Assembly (NCBI RefSeq): GCF_046736045.1
Contig: NZ_CP177134.1
Location: 124,001-188,000, forward strand
From: Leptospira_A sp046736045
GTDB taxonomy: Bacteria; Spirochaetota; Leptospiria; Leptospirales; Leptospiraceae
DNA length: 64,000 nt
Direction: 5' to 3'
Numbering within the stretch: position 1 is the stretch's first letter; each line of letters starts with the position of its first letter. The position numbers and the translations under genes were made by a program. Under the pieces are notes generated by a model. That model saw only the letters and a program-made list of their open reading frames with translations. It did not search any database and was not told where the DNA came from. Shown one piece after another: positions 10,361-22,009 of this stretch.

Positions 10361-10450
10361 GATTGGGAGCGGAGAGCCTAGTCGGCGGAAAATTCAAATC
10401 CCGATCGATCATATAACATATTCGAAGCGCCCGCCAGGGCTATGGAATGA
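10361..10450. repeat. Possible repeat family C, copy 2
   Basis: AGCGGAGAGCC at 10368-10378 followed by GTCGG, then a GAAGCGCC..CCAGGG block near 10425-10440, echoes copy 1 at 8500-8620 in permuted order. The right edge runs into the 3' end of the carbonic-anhydrase-like gene. The limits are uncertain. Confidence 0.35.
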
Positions 10451-10973
10451 GAAATCCTTCAATTCCTTCTTTGCGGTAATTTTCTTTGTATTTTGCGTAG
10501 TTTGCCGCAGTCCGGGTGATGATTTCGCGGTCTTTTTCCGTGATGTCTCTGATGATTTTGGCAGGGCTTCCCATAATCAGAACGCCGGGGGGAATTTTTT
10601 TTCCGGGGGGAACCAAAGAACCTGCTCCCACAAAAGACCATTCCCCAATTTCCACATCATCCATCAGCATCGCCCCCATTCCCACAAAAGAGTGATCCTT
10701 CAAGGTGCAACCGTGGATGGTAGCGTGGTGGCCGATGGACACATAATTTCCAATTGTGACGGGGAACAGGTCCCTTGCCACATGAACTAGTGTCATGTCC
10801 TGGATGTTGACATGATCCCCGATTTTAATATAGTTTACATCGCCTCTGAGTACACACTGAAACCAAATGGAGGATTCCTCTCCGATGGTAACATTGCCTA
10901 AAATATCAGCACTGGGTGCAACCCAAGCACTGGGAGCAATGAGAGGGGACTTTCCTTGGAAACTTTTTATCAT
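10440..10973 (-). CDS. Gamma-carbonic-anhydrase-like hexapeptide-repeat protein
   Basis: 177 residues of left-handed beta-helix type, built from hexapeptide repeats (for example ADILGNVTIG and VSIGHHATIHG). The length and the His pattern (HV near residue 65, GHHATIH near 90) match the YrdA/PaaY/Cam-like family, trimeric metalloproteins whose members include gamma-carbonic anhydrases. Whether this one hydrates CO2 is unknown, since many family members have no proven activity. It is divergent from the sucB operon. Confidence 0.85.
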   Translation of the reverse strand: MIKSFQGKSPLIAPSAWVAPSADILGNVTIGEESSIWFQCVLRGDVNYIKIGDHVNIQDMTLVHVARDLFPVTIGNYVSIGHHATIHGCTLKDHSFVGMGAMLMDDVEIGEWSFVGAGSLVPPGKKIPPGVLIMGSPAKIIRDITEKDREIITRTAANYAKYKENYRKEGIEGFLIP

Positions 10974-11129
10974 TTTCTTTTACTAAAAAGGGGGCAAACG
11001 AACAAACTCAAGCATTTTCGGTTTTTTAATTGCGTTTTTCCCTTTGTGCAGGCTATCGTAGTTATAGATTCGTGGAATCCCAGTCTTCTCAATCCTGTTT
11101 TTACAAAATCATTTCCCTAGGAATACTAC

Positions 11130-12362
11130 ATGGCCATAGAAATTAAAGTCCCCGAGATGGGGGAATCTATAACCGAAGCAACAATCAGTGCTTGGACAAA
11201 AAAAGAAGGCGATAGCGTTAAAGTCGATGAAGTTCTCGCCATACTCGAAACCGACAAAGTCTCGTTAGAGATTCCCGCTCCCGCATCAGGTGTTTTAAAA
11301 AACATCGCAAAAAAAGTGGGCGATACAGTTCATGTCCGTGACATCATCGGTGCGATCGAAGAAGGTGCAACCGCATCTGTCGCAGCTCCTTCCGCGCCGA
11401 GCGCTCCTGCAGCCACATCCGCTCCCGCAAGCTCCAATACAAACGAAGAGTTGCCACCTGCAGCCCGTAAGTTGATCGAAGAAAACAAATTGGATTCTTC
11501 CCGCATCAAAGGAACAGGCCGCAACAACCAGATTACGAAAGAAGATGTTTTGAATTATCTGGAAACGCAAAAATCAAATCCAAGCACAAACGGCGCCGCT
11601 CCCAAAGCAGTTGCCACTCCGGAAATTGCAAAACAAGTTCCGACTGGTGCACGTTCCGCGGGACCTCGCGAAAACGTTGTCCCTATGACAAAACTCCGCC
11701 AAACAATTGCAAATCGTTTGGTATCAGCACAGCACACCGCGGCGATTCTCACTACTTTCAACGAAGTGGATATGAGCGGAATCATGGATCTTCGCAACAA
11801 GTACAAAGACAAGTTCAAAGAAACCCACAACATCGGTTTAGGCTTCATGTCTCTTTTCACAAAGGCAACAGTGACTGCTCTCAAGGCATTCCCCGCTATC
11901 AATGCGGAAATTCGCGGAACAGACGTTATTTATAAAAACTTTTATGATATCGGAGTCGCAGTAGGTGGTCCCAAAGGACTTGTCGTTCCGATTGTAAGAG
12001 ATGCGGATCTTTTGTCCCTTGCTCAAATCGAAGCTGAAATAGCGCGACTTGCCGGAAAGGTAAAAGACGGAAAAGTTTCTCTCGAAGATATGGAAGGAGG
12101 AACCTTCTCCATCTCCAACGGAGGTGTTTACGGTTCTATGATGTCTACACCGATCCTCAATCCTCCTCAATCGGGGATTTTAGGAATGCACAATATCGTC
12201 AAACGGGCAGTAGTTGTAAATGATCAGATCGTAATCCGTCCGATGATGTATCTTGCGCTCTCTTATGACCATAGAATTGTAGATGGAAAGGAAGCGGTTC
12301 AATTTCTAGTCAAGATCAAAGACGCTATCGAAGATCCGGCTCGTCTTCTGCTTGAGGTTTAA
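11130..12362 (+). CDS. sucB: Dihydrolipoyllysine succinyltransferase (OGDH E2)
   Basis: 410 residues forming the core of the 2-oxoglutarate dehydrogenase complex, which transfers succinyl groups from lipoyl-lysine to CoA. The N-terminal lipoyl domain has the modified lysine in ETDKVSLE (K43), then an Ala/Pro/Ser-rich linker, a peripheral-subunit-binding domain at about 112-150, and the catalytic acyltransferase domain ending in SYDHRIVDG (H381, D385). TAGGAA precedes the ATG. It is first in the operon sucB-lpdA-sucA, with lpdA starting 8 bp after its stop. The co-occurring sucA supports OGDH over pyruvate dehydrogenase. Confidence 0.95.
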   Translation: MAIEIKVPEMGESITEATISAWTKKEGDSVKVDEVLAILETDKVSLEIPAPASGVLKNIAKKVGDTVHVRDIIGAIEEGATASVAAPSAPSAPAATSAPASSNTNEELPPAARKLIEENKLDSSRIKGTGRNNQITKEDVLNYLETQKSNPSTNGAAPKAVATPEIAKQVPTGARSAGPRENVVPMTKLRQTIANRLVSAQHTAAILTTFNEVDMSGIMDLRNKYKDKFKETHNIGLGFMSLFTKATVTALKAFPAINAEIRGTDVIYKNFYDIGVAVGGPKGLVVPIVRDADLLSLAQIEAEIARLAGKVKDGKVSLEDMEGGTFSISNGGVYGSMMSTPILNPPQSGILGMHNIVKRAVVVNDQIVIRPMMYLALSYDHRIVDGKEAVQFLVKIKDAIEDPARLLLEV

Positions 12363-12370
12363 AAGATTAC

Positions 12371-13777
12371 ATGGAACAATATGACGTAATCGTAATTGGT
12401 GCAGGTCCCGGTGGTTATGTTGCGGCAATTCGTGCCGCTCAACTGGGCAAAAAAGTAGCGATCATTGAAAAAAGAAAAACTTTGGGAGGAACTTGCCTCA
12501 ACGTAGGATGTATTCCTTCCAAGGCATTACTCGACTCTTCCGAAGAATACGACAAAGCCAAACATAAACTAGGTGATCATGGAATCACAATCGCTTCCGT
12601 AAAAATCGACATCAAAAAAATGATGGAGAGAAAGGACAAAGTGGTGGGTGAAGTGACTTCCGGGGTGGACTACCTCATGAAGAAAAACAAAATCACCCGT
12701 TATCTGGGACTTGGGAAATTCGTTTCCAAAACGGAAATCCAAATCACAGGAGATGATGGCAAAACGGAAAATATTTCCGGAACCAATATCATCATTGCGA
12801 CCGGTTCCACTCCGATCGAAATTCCGCCACTTCCCGTAGACGGAAAAAACGTCATTACATCCGACCACGCCATCGGACTTGACTCGGTTCCCGAACACCT
12901 AATCATTGTAGGTGCCGGAGTGATCGGACTCGAACTTGGTTCCGTTTGGGGAAGGCTAGGTGCAAAAGTCACCATAGTGGAACTTCTTCCCCGATTGTTC
13001 GGATCCGCCGATGCAGCGATAGCAGGACTTTCTCAAAGAATCCTCGAAAAACAAGGAATGAATTTTTTATTCGAAACCAAAGTCCACGGCGCCAAAGTAA
13101 AAGGCAAAAAAGTGGAAGTTGAGATCGAAGACAAAGAAGGTAAAAAAACGATTCTAGAAGGAGACAAGGTGCTTGTTTCCATCGGTCGCCGTCCCAATAC
13201 CGACGGACTCGGTGCCAAAGAAATCGGAATCGAGTTCACGGAACGCGGTCGCGTCAAAGTAAAACCGAATCATTTTCAAACGAATATTCCGAACATTTAT
13301 GCAATCGGGGACGTTATCGACGGACCAATGCTTGCTCACAAAGCGGAAGATGAGGGGATTGCAGTAGCAGAACTCATCTCCGGCCAGTTCGGTCATGTGA
13401 ATTACCGCGCGATTCCTTCCATTGTTTACACCTGGCCGGAAGTGGCATGGGTAGGACTCGGAGAAGAAGAATTAAAAGCGCAAGGGATCGAATACAAAGT
13501 CGGCAAATCCATTTTCAAAGCAAATGCACGCGCGAAAGCGATGAATGAACCGGACGGACAAGTGAAAGTGTTGGCCGATAAAAAAACGGATAAACTTTTA
13601 GGTGTCTATATTGTAGGACCTCGTGCGTCAGATATGATAGCCGAAGCCGCGATTGCTTTTGAATTCGGAGCTAGTGCAGAAGACATTGCCCGTTCCACAC
13701 ACGCCCACCCTACTCTCTCCGAGATTTTAAGGGAAGCCGCGATGGATGCCGATGCAAAATGGTCGATCCATTCTTAG
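12371..13777 (+). CDS. lpdA: Dihydrolipoyl dehydrogenase (E3)
   Basis: 468 residues. This flavoprotein reoxidises dihydrolipoamide on E2 using NAD+. It has an N-terminal FAD-binding GAGPGG at 10-15, the redox disulfide in GGTCLNVGC (C42 and C47), a second Rossmann motif GAGVIGLE for NAD, and the C-terminal catalytic pair in HAHPTLSE (H446, E451). The length is typical. It lies between the E2 and E1 genes, so it serves OGDH and perhaps other 2-oxo acid complexes. Confidence 0.97.
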   Translation: MEQYDVIVIGAGPGGYVAAIRAAQLGKKVAIIEKRKTLGGTCLNVGCIPSKALLDSSEEYDKAKHKLGDHGITIASVKIDIKKMMERKDKVVGEVTSGVDYLMKKNKITRYLGLGKFVSKTEIQITGDDGKTENISGTNIIIATGSTPIEIPPLPVDGKNVITSDHAIGLDSVPEHLIIVGAGVIGLELGSVWGRLGAKVTIVELLPRLFGSADAAIAGLSQRILEKQGMNFLFETKVHGAKVKGKKVEVEIEDKEGKKTILEGDKVLVSIGRRPNTDGLGAKEIGIEFTERGRVKVKPNHFQTNIPNIYAIGDVIDGPMLAHKAEDEGIAVAELISGQFGHVNYRAIPSIVYTWPEVAWVGLGEEELKAQGIEYKVGKSIFKANARAKAMNEPDGQVKVLADKKTDKLLGVYIVGPRASDMIAEAAIAFEFGASAEDIARSTHAHPTLSEILREAAMDADAKWSIHS

Positions 13778-13830
13778 AGACTTAAAGAAAAAATGATACC
13801 GAATTCGTTTCATATACAAGGGAGAACAAA

Positions 13831-16590
<2,760 letters not shown>

Positions 16591-16612
16591 CGAGGGTTTT
16601 TCGAGAAACCTT

Positions 16613-17206
16613 TCAGACGGGGGCGCAAATGACTTGAATTGATTCTTTCAATTTGATTCGAAAATCCGCTCCCGTATCACATGAAAACCGAAACCCTTGC
16701 GCCAATGCCTGCAAGGTATTTGCAATTTGTTCCGCACTGATTTCTTTTTTGGAATAATAAGTATTCAATTTTGAAATGCGAATCGATTCCACAAGCGCGT
16801 GATAGAATTTTTCCTCATACGAACAAATGAGTCCTCCTACAAGGCTTTTGCTGGCAACAATCAAGTCGTCAGCATCCTTACTTTTTTCTCCCACATACCG
16901 GCCAAGCCAAGCTTCCAAGGCAAAAAATAATTTTTCATCAATTGGAATTTTCTTATTATCTAAAAACCGGATCGTAGAAAGAAAGGATGTCGCAAAAAAA
17001 TAACGAAGTGCTGCCTGAAATAAATCTTCCTTTGTGGAAAAATGAAGATACAGTGCCTGCCTTGAGATTGAAACCGATTTAGCAACATCGTCCATAGATG
17101 TTTTTTTAAATCCGTATTTCAAAAAAATACCTATGGATCCTTCCAAAATCTCTACTTTTCGAGGGTCTGTTTCAATGGGATCATTTTCGGAGAGTTCATT
17201 TGGCAC
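16613..17206 (-). CDS. TetR/AcrR family transcriptional regulator
   Basis: About 197 residues from a GTG at 17206. The helix-turn-helix near residues 30-60 reads TSMDDVAKSVSISRQALYLHF, the classic TetR signature; the C-terminal ligand-binding half is divergent as usual. The frame stays open up to a TTG at 17242, but that codon is part of a TTGACA hexamer inside the shared palindrome, so the later start is preferred; no good ribosome site is visible for either. It is divergent from an Old Yellow Enzyme gene 58 bp away and probably represses both genes in response to an electrophile or related ligand. Confidence 0.85.
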   Translation of the reverse strand: MPNELSENDPIETDPRKVEILEGSIGIFLKYGFKKTSMDDVAKSVSISRQALYLHFSTKEDLFQAALRYFFATSFLSTIRFLDNKKIPIDEKLFFALEAWLGRYVGEKSKDADDLIVASKSLVGGLICSYEEKFYHALVESIRISKLNTYYSKKEISAEQIANTLQALAQGFRFSCDTGADFRIKLKESIQVICAPV

Positions 17207-17214
17207 AAGTACAA

Positions 17215-17244
17215 ACTTGACAATTATTGTCCAGTTTGTCAAGT
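17215..17244. promoter_or_regulatory. Palindromic operator and overlapping divergent promoter
   Basis: The 30 bp between the TetR and oxidoreductase genes contain an outer inverted repeat ACTTGACAA (17215-17223)/TTGTCAAGT (17236-17244) and an inner perfect palindrome GACAAT-T-ATTGTC (17219-17231). TTGACA hexamers occur on both strands, suitable as -35 elements. A TetR dimer bound here would block both promoters. Confidence 0.7.
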
Positions 17245-17264
17245 AGGTTTTACAGGAAGTAACT

Positions 17265-18515
17265 ATGAATCCATCTCAAATTTTCACTCCGTTCCACCTA
17301 CCCAACGGACTGGCATTATCCAATCGCCTGGTAAAAGCAGCAATGGAGGAAAATCTCGCAACTGAAGAACATACTCCCGGCACCGCCTTATGGAACTTAT
17401 ACGAAGCTTGGGCAAACGGAGGAGTCGGGCTTATCATTACAGGCAATGTAATGATAGATGGCAGAGCGCTAACTGGACCGGGAGGAGTCGTTCTTGAATC
17501 GACTCAATTTTTAGATGAGTTTCGAACCTGGGCCCAAAAAAGTAAATCAAACGGAACCAAGATTATCATGCAAATCAACCATCCCGGCAGACAGGTACTT
17601 TCAAAAATGCAAGGAAACATATGGGCACCGTCTGCCATTCCATTGAATATGGGCGGTTTTTCAAAACTGTTTGGAAAACCGAAAGAGATGACAATGGACG
17701 AAATAGAAGAAACCATTCGTAGATTTGCAAACACCGCATTTCTTGCGGAAAATGCAGGATTTGACGGAGTTGAAATTCATGCGGCTCACGGATATCTCAT
17801 CAGCCAATTTCTTTCCCCTCTTTCTAACCAGCGAACAGACAAATACGGTGGGAGTTTGGAAAATAGAAGCAGATTTCTTTTGGAAGTCATTTCCAACGTT
17901 CGCAGCAAAGTCAAACCGGGATTTGTTGTCGGTGTAAAATTAAATTCCGCAGATTTCCAAAAAGGCGGTTTTGATATAGAAGATGCAAAAAAAGTCATCG
18001 CTATGTTAGCTGATATTAAAGGAGTCGACTTTGTAGAATTATCCGGCGGAAGTTACGAAGCACCTGCCATGCAAGGAGATTCCGGCGATGAAAGAACATT
18101 GGCTAGAGAAGCGTATTTTCTTGAATTTGCAAAAGAGATTACCAAAACATCTTCGATTCCCATCATGGTAACGGGCGGAATACGAAGAAAAGAAATCGCC
18201 GAAGAAGTTATTTCAAGCGGAGTTTCTTTGGTAGGAATCGCAACCGCACTTGCACTGAATCCAGATCTACCGAATGATTGGAAAAATCAAAACACTGATA
18301 CAAAAAATTTACCGACTGTCACCTGGAAATCGAAACCGCTTGTTGCATTGGCCAACATGGCGATGGTAAAATACCAATTGAACCGTATGGCGGAAGGAAA
18401 AAAGCCATCACTGAAAATTTCACCCTTATTTACCGTGATCAAAGATCAGATCAAAACGAATTTCAAAATCAAAAAATATCATGCCTGGCTGAAACAGCAT
18501 TATCCTGTTAGGTGA
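17265..18515 (+). CDS. NADH:flavin oxidoreductase, Old Yellow Enzyme family
   Basis: 416 residues with the FMN-binding TIM barrel of the OYE family: an N-terminal PFHLPNGLALSNRLVKAAM, the GVEIHAAHGYLISQFLSP motif with substrate-binding His, and TDKYGGSLENRSRF. The C-terminal GGIR and phosphate-binding blocks are present. Such enzymes reduce activated C=C bonds (enones, quinones, nitro compounds) with NAD(P)H. AGGAAG precedes the ATG. The divergent TetR gene and shared palindrome suggest inducible expression. It has no long C-terminal FAD domain, so it is the single-domain (YqjM/NemA-like) type rather than a 2,4-dienoyl-CoA reductase. Confidence 0.9.
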   Translation: MNPSQIFTPFHLPNGLALSNRLVKAAMEENLATEEHTPGTALWNLYEAWANGGVGLIITGNVMIDGRALTGPGGVVLESTQFLDEFRTWAQKSKSNGTKIIMQINHPGRQVLSKMQGNIWAPSAIPLNMGGFSKLFGKPKEMTMDEIEETIRRFANTAFLAENAGFDGVEIHAAHGYLISQFLSPLSNQRTDKYGGSLENRSRFLLEVISNVRSKVKPGFVVGVKLNSADFQKGGFDIEDAKKVIAMLADIKGVDFVELSGGSYEAPAMQGDSGDERTLAREAYFLEFAKEITKTSSIPIMVTGGIRRKEIAEEVISSGVSLVGIATALALNPDLPNDWKNQNTDTKNLPTVTWKSKPLVALANMAMVKYQLNRMAEGKKPSLKISPLFTVIKDQIKTNFKIKKYHAWLKQHYPVR

Positions 18516-18555
18516 AAATTCCACACACCATTCTCAGAAGGGAAATAGCCGGAAG

Positions 18556-18690
18556 GCAAAAAGGCGAACTTAGTTGAATAAAATTTCAGGAAATGGATGT
18601 ATCACTTTACAAAGAAAAGGTGGTATGGTAGAAGGAACACATTGGGCGGCGGGTGTAGTTCCCCTCCCAAATCGGGCGGGGAAATTGGAA
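18556..18690 (+). repeat. Intergenic repeat family A, copy 2
   Basis: Begins GCAAAAAGGCGAACTTAG, 40 bp after the oxidoreductase stop. It shares CACTTTACAA with copy 3 and GGTATGGTAGAAGGAACACATTGG with the equivalent part of copies 1 and 3. A GC hairpin CCCCTCCC/GGGCGGGG spans 18661-18681. A 28-codon open frame starts at the ATG 18625 and ends at 18711. It fills most of the 251-bp gap; the rest shows nothing else. Confidence 0.75.
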
Positions 18691-18766
18691 ACCAATTGTT
18701 CCGCCCTTTGAAGTTTTAGGCCTTACGTATAACAGATATCCGATTTTATAAATAACCGGAGATAAC

Positions 18767-19504
18767 CTATTCGAATGGTTTTGCGAGAACACCTTTTCCG
18801 GTTAACACGTCATAAGAAAAAATTTCCTGAGGTGTCTCGGGTTCCGGTTTTTTCCCTTTTGCTTTTTCTGTCGAAGGGGGGAGAATTTTTTTGATTACTG
18901 CGGAAATTGTGTTTTTTGCAGTGTTATAAATCAATTTTCTGAATACATAACTTTGCGGCAATATATCGCTTAACTCTTCTTTGTCGGGATCATACAGAAA
19001 AAGTCTTTTGGCATCCTTATGATTCAAAACTCCGTCTTTATTCGTATCTTCCGTAGCTGCAAAAACAAGAAGCCGTTTGTCCAAACTCAAAGTATCTAAC
19101 TTCGGTTCGTCGATATTATTGGAAATGATCTGTTTGGAAAATTCCCCTAAAAAATAATCCCATACATATACGTTGCGCGGGAAAAACTTTTTAACGGAAC
19201 CGGTTTTCAAATTTACCGAATACAGATTGCGGGCGTGCCCCATAGTTCCGTCCGGGCCATAGCCTCCCGACTCAGTAACCAATCCTACAGGATAAATGAA
19301 AAACTGTTTCCAGAATACTTTTCCGTTTCCATTTTCCAAATCAAATTCGTCCGTAGGTTCCGGATCGGTGTCTTTGTCTTCTACAGGATCTACGGTTACT
19401 TCATAACCTGACTCATAGATTTTCCAACTTTTGGAAAGGCTGAATGTCAATACTGCCAACACCAAAAGAAGAAATAGAAATACACCGATTCGAAATTTTT
19501 CCAT
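18767..19504 (-). CDS. Membrane-anchored protein with an EF-hand-like loop
   Basis: 245 residues with a single N-terminal hydrophobic segment (about 6-22) and no lipobox, so probably a signal anchor with the rest outside the cytoplasm. Residues 153-164 read DTNKDGVLNHKD, a good match to a calcium-binding EF-hand/dockerin loop. The C-terminus is Pro/Lys/Glu rich. The family is not recognised. It is the last gene of a seven-gene minus-strand run, 2 bp after the aminotransferase. Confidence 0.65.
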   Translation of the reverse strand: MEKFRIGVFLFLLLVLAVLTFSLSKSWKIYESGYEVTVDPVEDKDTDPEPTDEFDLENGNGKVFWKQFFIYPVGLVTESGGYGPDGTMGHARNLYSVNLKTGSVKKFFPRNVYVWDYFLGEFSKQIISNNIDEPKLDTLSLDKRLLVFAATEDTNKDGVLNHKDAKRLFLYDPDKEELSDILPQSYVFRKLIYNTAKNTISAVIKKILPPSTEKAKGKKPEPETPQEIFSYDVLTGKGVLAKPFE

Positions 19505-19506
19505 GT

Positions 19507-20625
19507 TTACCGTTTTTTATATTCTTTGATGGCAGAAATCACTTCGTCTTTTTCCGCATCGGTCATATATGCAAATAATGGAAAGTTTAGAACGGAAGCG
19601 GAGATCCGTCTAGCATTTTGGTCTTTCCCGAATCTTTGGATCAGATGGGGTTTGGCTCCCGGTTGATCGGACATAGCTCCCGGATAAATATTTCCAAAAC
19701 CGATTCCTTTTTCTTTTAAAACGGCTTCAATCTTCGGTCTTTCTTCAGGAGAAACAAGAGTTACATTGCAGTAACCGTTTTCCGTATATCCTTTGGGAGG
19801 ATGAATCGGTTCAATTCCCACACCGGGCAAAGTTTTATAATAAAATTCGGCCGCTTGTTTGCGGGATTCGATTCTTTTGTCCAGGTGCTTCAGTGACAAA
19901 TTTAGAAATGCGGCTTGCAAAGAATCCAAACGCGAATTCCACCCGATGTCTCCGTGCTCGTAATGGGAAGTACGCCCGTGATTGGCCAATCTGCGCACGA
20001 TCACGGAAAGTTCTTCACTATTTGTAAATATAGCCCCACCATCACCTGCAGCACCTAACACCTTTGCCGGGTAAAACGAAGTCGTCGAAATAAGTGCGTC
20101 TTTATAAATGGATTCGTTGTTATAAAGAACCCCGAAACATTGCGCTCCGTCTTCAATCAAAGGAACATTCTTTTCTTTGCAAAGTTTACGATACTCTTCG
20201 ATACGTGTAGTACCCCAACCGTAAAGATGAACAATCATTGCAGCCTTCGGTTTTACCGTTTCCAAAGCTTCTTTGAATGTATCAAAGTCCATTTGCAAAT
20301 CGCCTGAATTGGTATCTACAGTGTACGGGTCAGCACCCACATTGACAACCGATTCAAAAGTTGCCCAGAAAGTTGAGTCAGGCAATAAAACTTTGTCGCC
20401 ACGATTTACACCTACTGCACGCAATGCGATCTGTAAAGCATCGGTTCCGTTTGCACAGGCAACGGTGTATTTGGCACCGGTCCATTCGGAAAGACCAGTT
20501 TCCAGTTCGGATACTTCCGCACCACCGATGAACTGCGCATTAGCGGACATTGTTTTTACTTTTTCATTCCACTGGTCTAAAAAACCAGGTTCAAATCTTT
20601 TGATATCGATAAAGGGGACTGCCAT
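19507..20625 (-). CDS. DegT/DnrJ/EryC1/StrS family aminotransferase
   Basis: 372 residues of the PLP-dependent sugar aminotransferase family that makes amino sugars from nucleotide-linked keto sugars. The PLP lysine is K188 in SFYPAKVLG, the Asp contacting the pyridine nitrogen is in EDGAQ (D159), and NGTDALQIAL (59-68) binds the phosphate. The start MAVPFIDIKR is typical. The product is probably used for surface polysaccharide. pdxA, a PLP-biosynthesis gene, lies two genes upstream in the same run. Confidence 0.9.
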   Translation of the reverse strand: MAVPFIDIKRFEPGFLDQWNEKVKTMSANAQFIGGAEVSELETGLSEWTGAKYTVACANGTDALQIALRAVGVNRGDKVLLPDSTFWATFESVVNVGADPYTVDTNSGDLQMDFDTFKEALETVKPKAAMIVHLYGWGTTRIEEYRKLCKEKNVPLIEDGAQCFGVLYNNESIYKDALISTTSFYPAKVLGAAGDGGAIFTNSEELSVIVRRLANHGRTSHYEHGDIGWNSRLDSLQAAFLNLSLKHLDKRIESRKQAAEFYYKTLPGVGIEPIHPPKGYTENGYCNVTLVSPEERPKIEAVLKEKGIGFGNIYPGAMSDQPGAKPHLIQRFGKDQNARRISASVLNFPLFAYMTDAEKDEVISAIKEYKKR

Positions 20626-20642
20626 AACTTTTCCTATTTTTA

Positions 20643-21065
20643 TTACTTACTCATGATAAAATCTTCGATAAATTTATACCATTCTTTGGTATAATAAGAC
20701 CACATAAAAAACAAAGCCCAATACACAACGGTTGCATATGAAAGAACCGGTATCAATGTTTTACTTAAATTATTTGATGCCGAATAATAAATACGTATCA
20801 ATACAAGCGGCCATAACAAAAAAAGAAAAACATAAATTGCCTGGCCCATACTTCCCAACCAGGATAGAATTTCACGTTTAGGGCTTTCTTTCCAGCGTGC
20901 GACCCCTGCCCAAAACTCAGGAAAGAACTGAACCATATAAAAACAAAATACCAAAAAGAAAAAAAACTTCCAATGGGTTTCCAAATCTCTGCGAAACAAA
21001 GAAAGCAGCAAACCGATAAACCATATAAATAAAATAGGAAATGCTAATTGTTCGAGTAAACTCAT
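20643..21065 (-). CDS. Small integral membrane protein
   Basis: 140 residues with four predicted membrane helices and a Trp-rich loop; no known motif. It starts 2 bp after the pdxA stop and ends 17 bp before the aminotransferase, so translation is probably coupled. Function unknown. Confidence 0.65.
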   Translation of the reverse strand: MSLLEQLAFPILFIWFIGLLLSLFRRDLETHWKFFFFLVFCFYMVQFFPEFWAGVARWKESPKREILSWLGSMGQAIYVFLFLLWPLVLIRIYYSASNNLSKTLIPVLSYATVVYWALFFMWSYYTKEWYKFIEDFIMSK

Positions 21066-21067
21066 GG

Positions 21068-22009
21068 TTATGCTTTTGTTACTAATTTCAAACAGGAAAT
21101 GAGTCCGGTCGGATCCGCCTTGCCTTTTCCTGCGATATCAAATGCTGTTCCATGATCCGGGCTAACCCTTAAAAATTTCAATCCTAAAGTCACATTCACC
21201 CCTTCCTTTCCTTCCTGCATTTTAAAAGGAATGAGTCCCTGATCATGATAACAAGCAAGAAACAGATCGAATTTTTTCTGAGACTCGGGTAAAAACGCGG
21301 AATCTCCTGCTATAGGACCTTCAATGTGAAGATTTGCTTTCCGAAAAAGTTCCATTTTGGGAATCAAAATATCCAATTCCTCTCTTCCTATTTTACCCCC
21401 TTCTCCCGAATGAGGGTTCAGTCCCAAAATGCAAATTTTGGGTTTTTTCAAAAGTTTGGCAGACTTAATGGCAAGAATCAACTCATGCCAATTAACACGC
21501 GTAAGCTCATCCGCGACCCCTGAGATGGGGACATGTGTGGTAAGAGGAATCACTTTCAATTTTTTGCCGGTCATCATCATGAAAGTAGAAGTTTTGTATT
21601 CTTCCGAAAGAGTTTCCGTATGTCCGCGGAAATGAGTCATACCCGACTTGATCACCCATTCTTTACTCAATGGCAATGTAACGAGAGATGCATTTTTTGT
21701 TTGTTTTTGAATCTGAATGGCTGTCAACAATGCCTGAAATGCGGAACGACCGGAAGCTTCACTTGGTTTTCCCAATTTGATTTTCGGGATATCCGATTCG
21801 TTTAAATAAGAGGATCGAAAGGAAAAAAGACCGTTTGTTTTAGGAAGATCTTCCACTTCCGAAAAACCCTTTGCGGAAATCTTGTGATTCCCACGAACAA
21901 GGATAATGCGATTTGTTTTGGAAAGAGAACGAAGAACGGAAAGACTACCCTCCAGCAATTCGTAATTGATACTGGTAGGGTCTCCTTCAGAAAGAAGAAT
22001 TGTCTTCAA
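21068..22009 (-). CDS. pdxA: 4-hydroxythreonine-4-phosphate dehydrogenase (PdxA)
   Basis: 313 residues of the enzyme that oxidises 4-phosphohydroxy-L-threonine in DXP-dependent pyridoxal-phosphate synthesis. Diagnostic blocks are FRGHTE with a metal His, LGLNPHSGEGG, CYHDQGLIPFKM and the C-terminal RVSPDHGTAFDIAGKG. The start is a TTG immediately after the bactofilin stop, so it depends on translational coupling. It is somewhat shorter than E. coli PdxA, mainly at the N-terminus. Confidence 0.92.
   Translation of the reverse strand: MKTILLSEGDPTSINYELLEGSLSVLRSLSKTNRIILVRGNHKISAKGFSEVEDLPKTNGLFSFRSSYLNESDIPKIKLGKPSEASGRSAFQALLTAIQIQKQTKNASLVTLPLSKEWVIKSGMTHFRGHTETLSEEYKTSTFMMMTGKKLKVIPLTTHVPISGVADELTRVNWHELILAIKSAKLLKKPKICILGLNPHSGEGGKIGREELDILIPKMELFRKANLHIEGPIAGDSAFLPESQKKFDLFLACYHDQGLIPFKMQEGKEGVNVTLGLKFLRVSPDHGTAFDIAGKGKADPTGLISCLKLVTKA

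Noticed and set aside
10350..10790. 146-codon plus-strand open frame overlapping the hexapeptide-repeat protein
   Set aside because: Antisense to the conserved gene and starts within repeat sequence; shadow.
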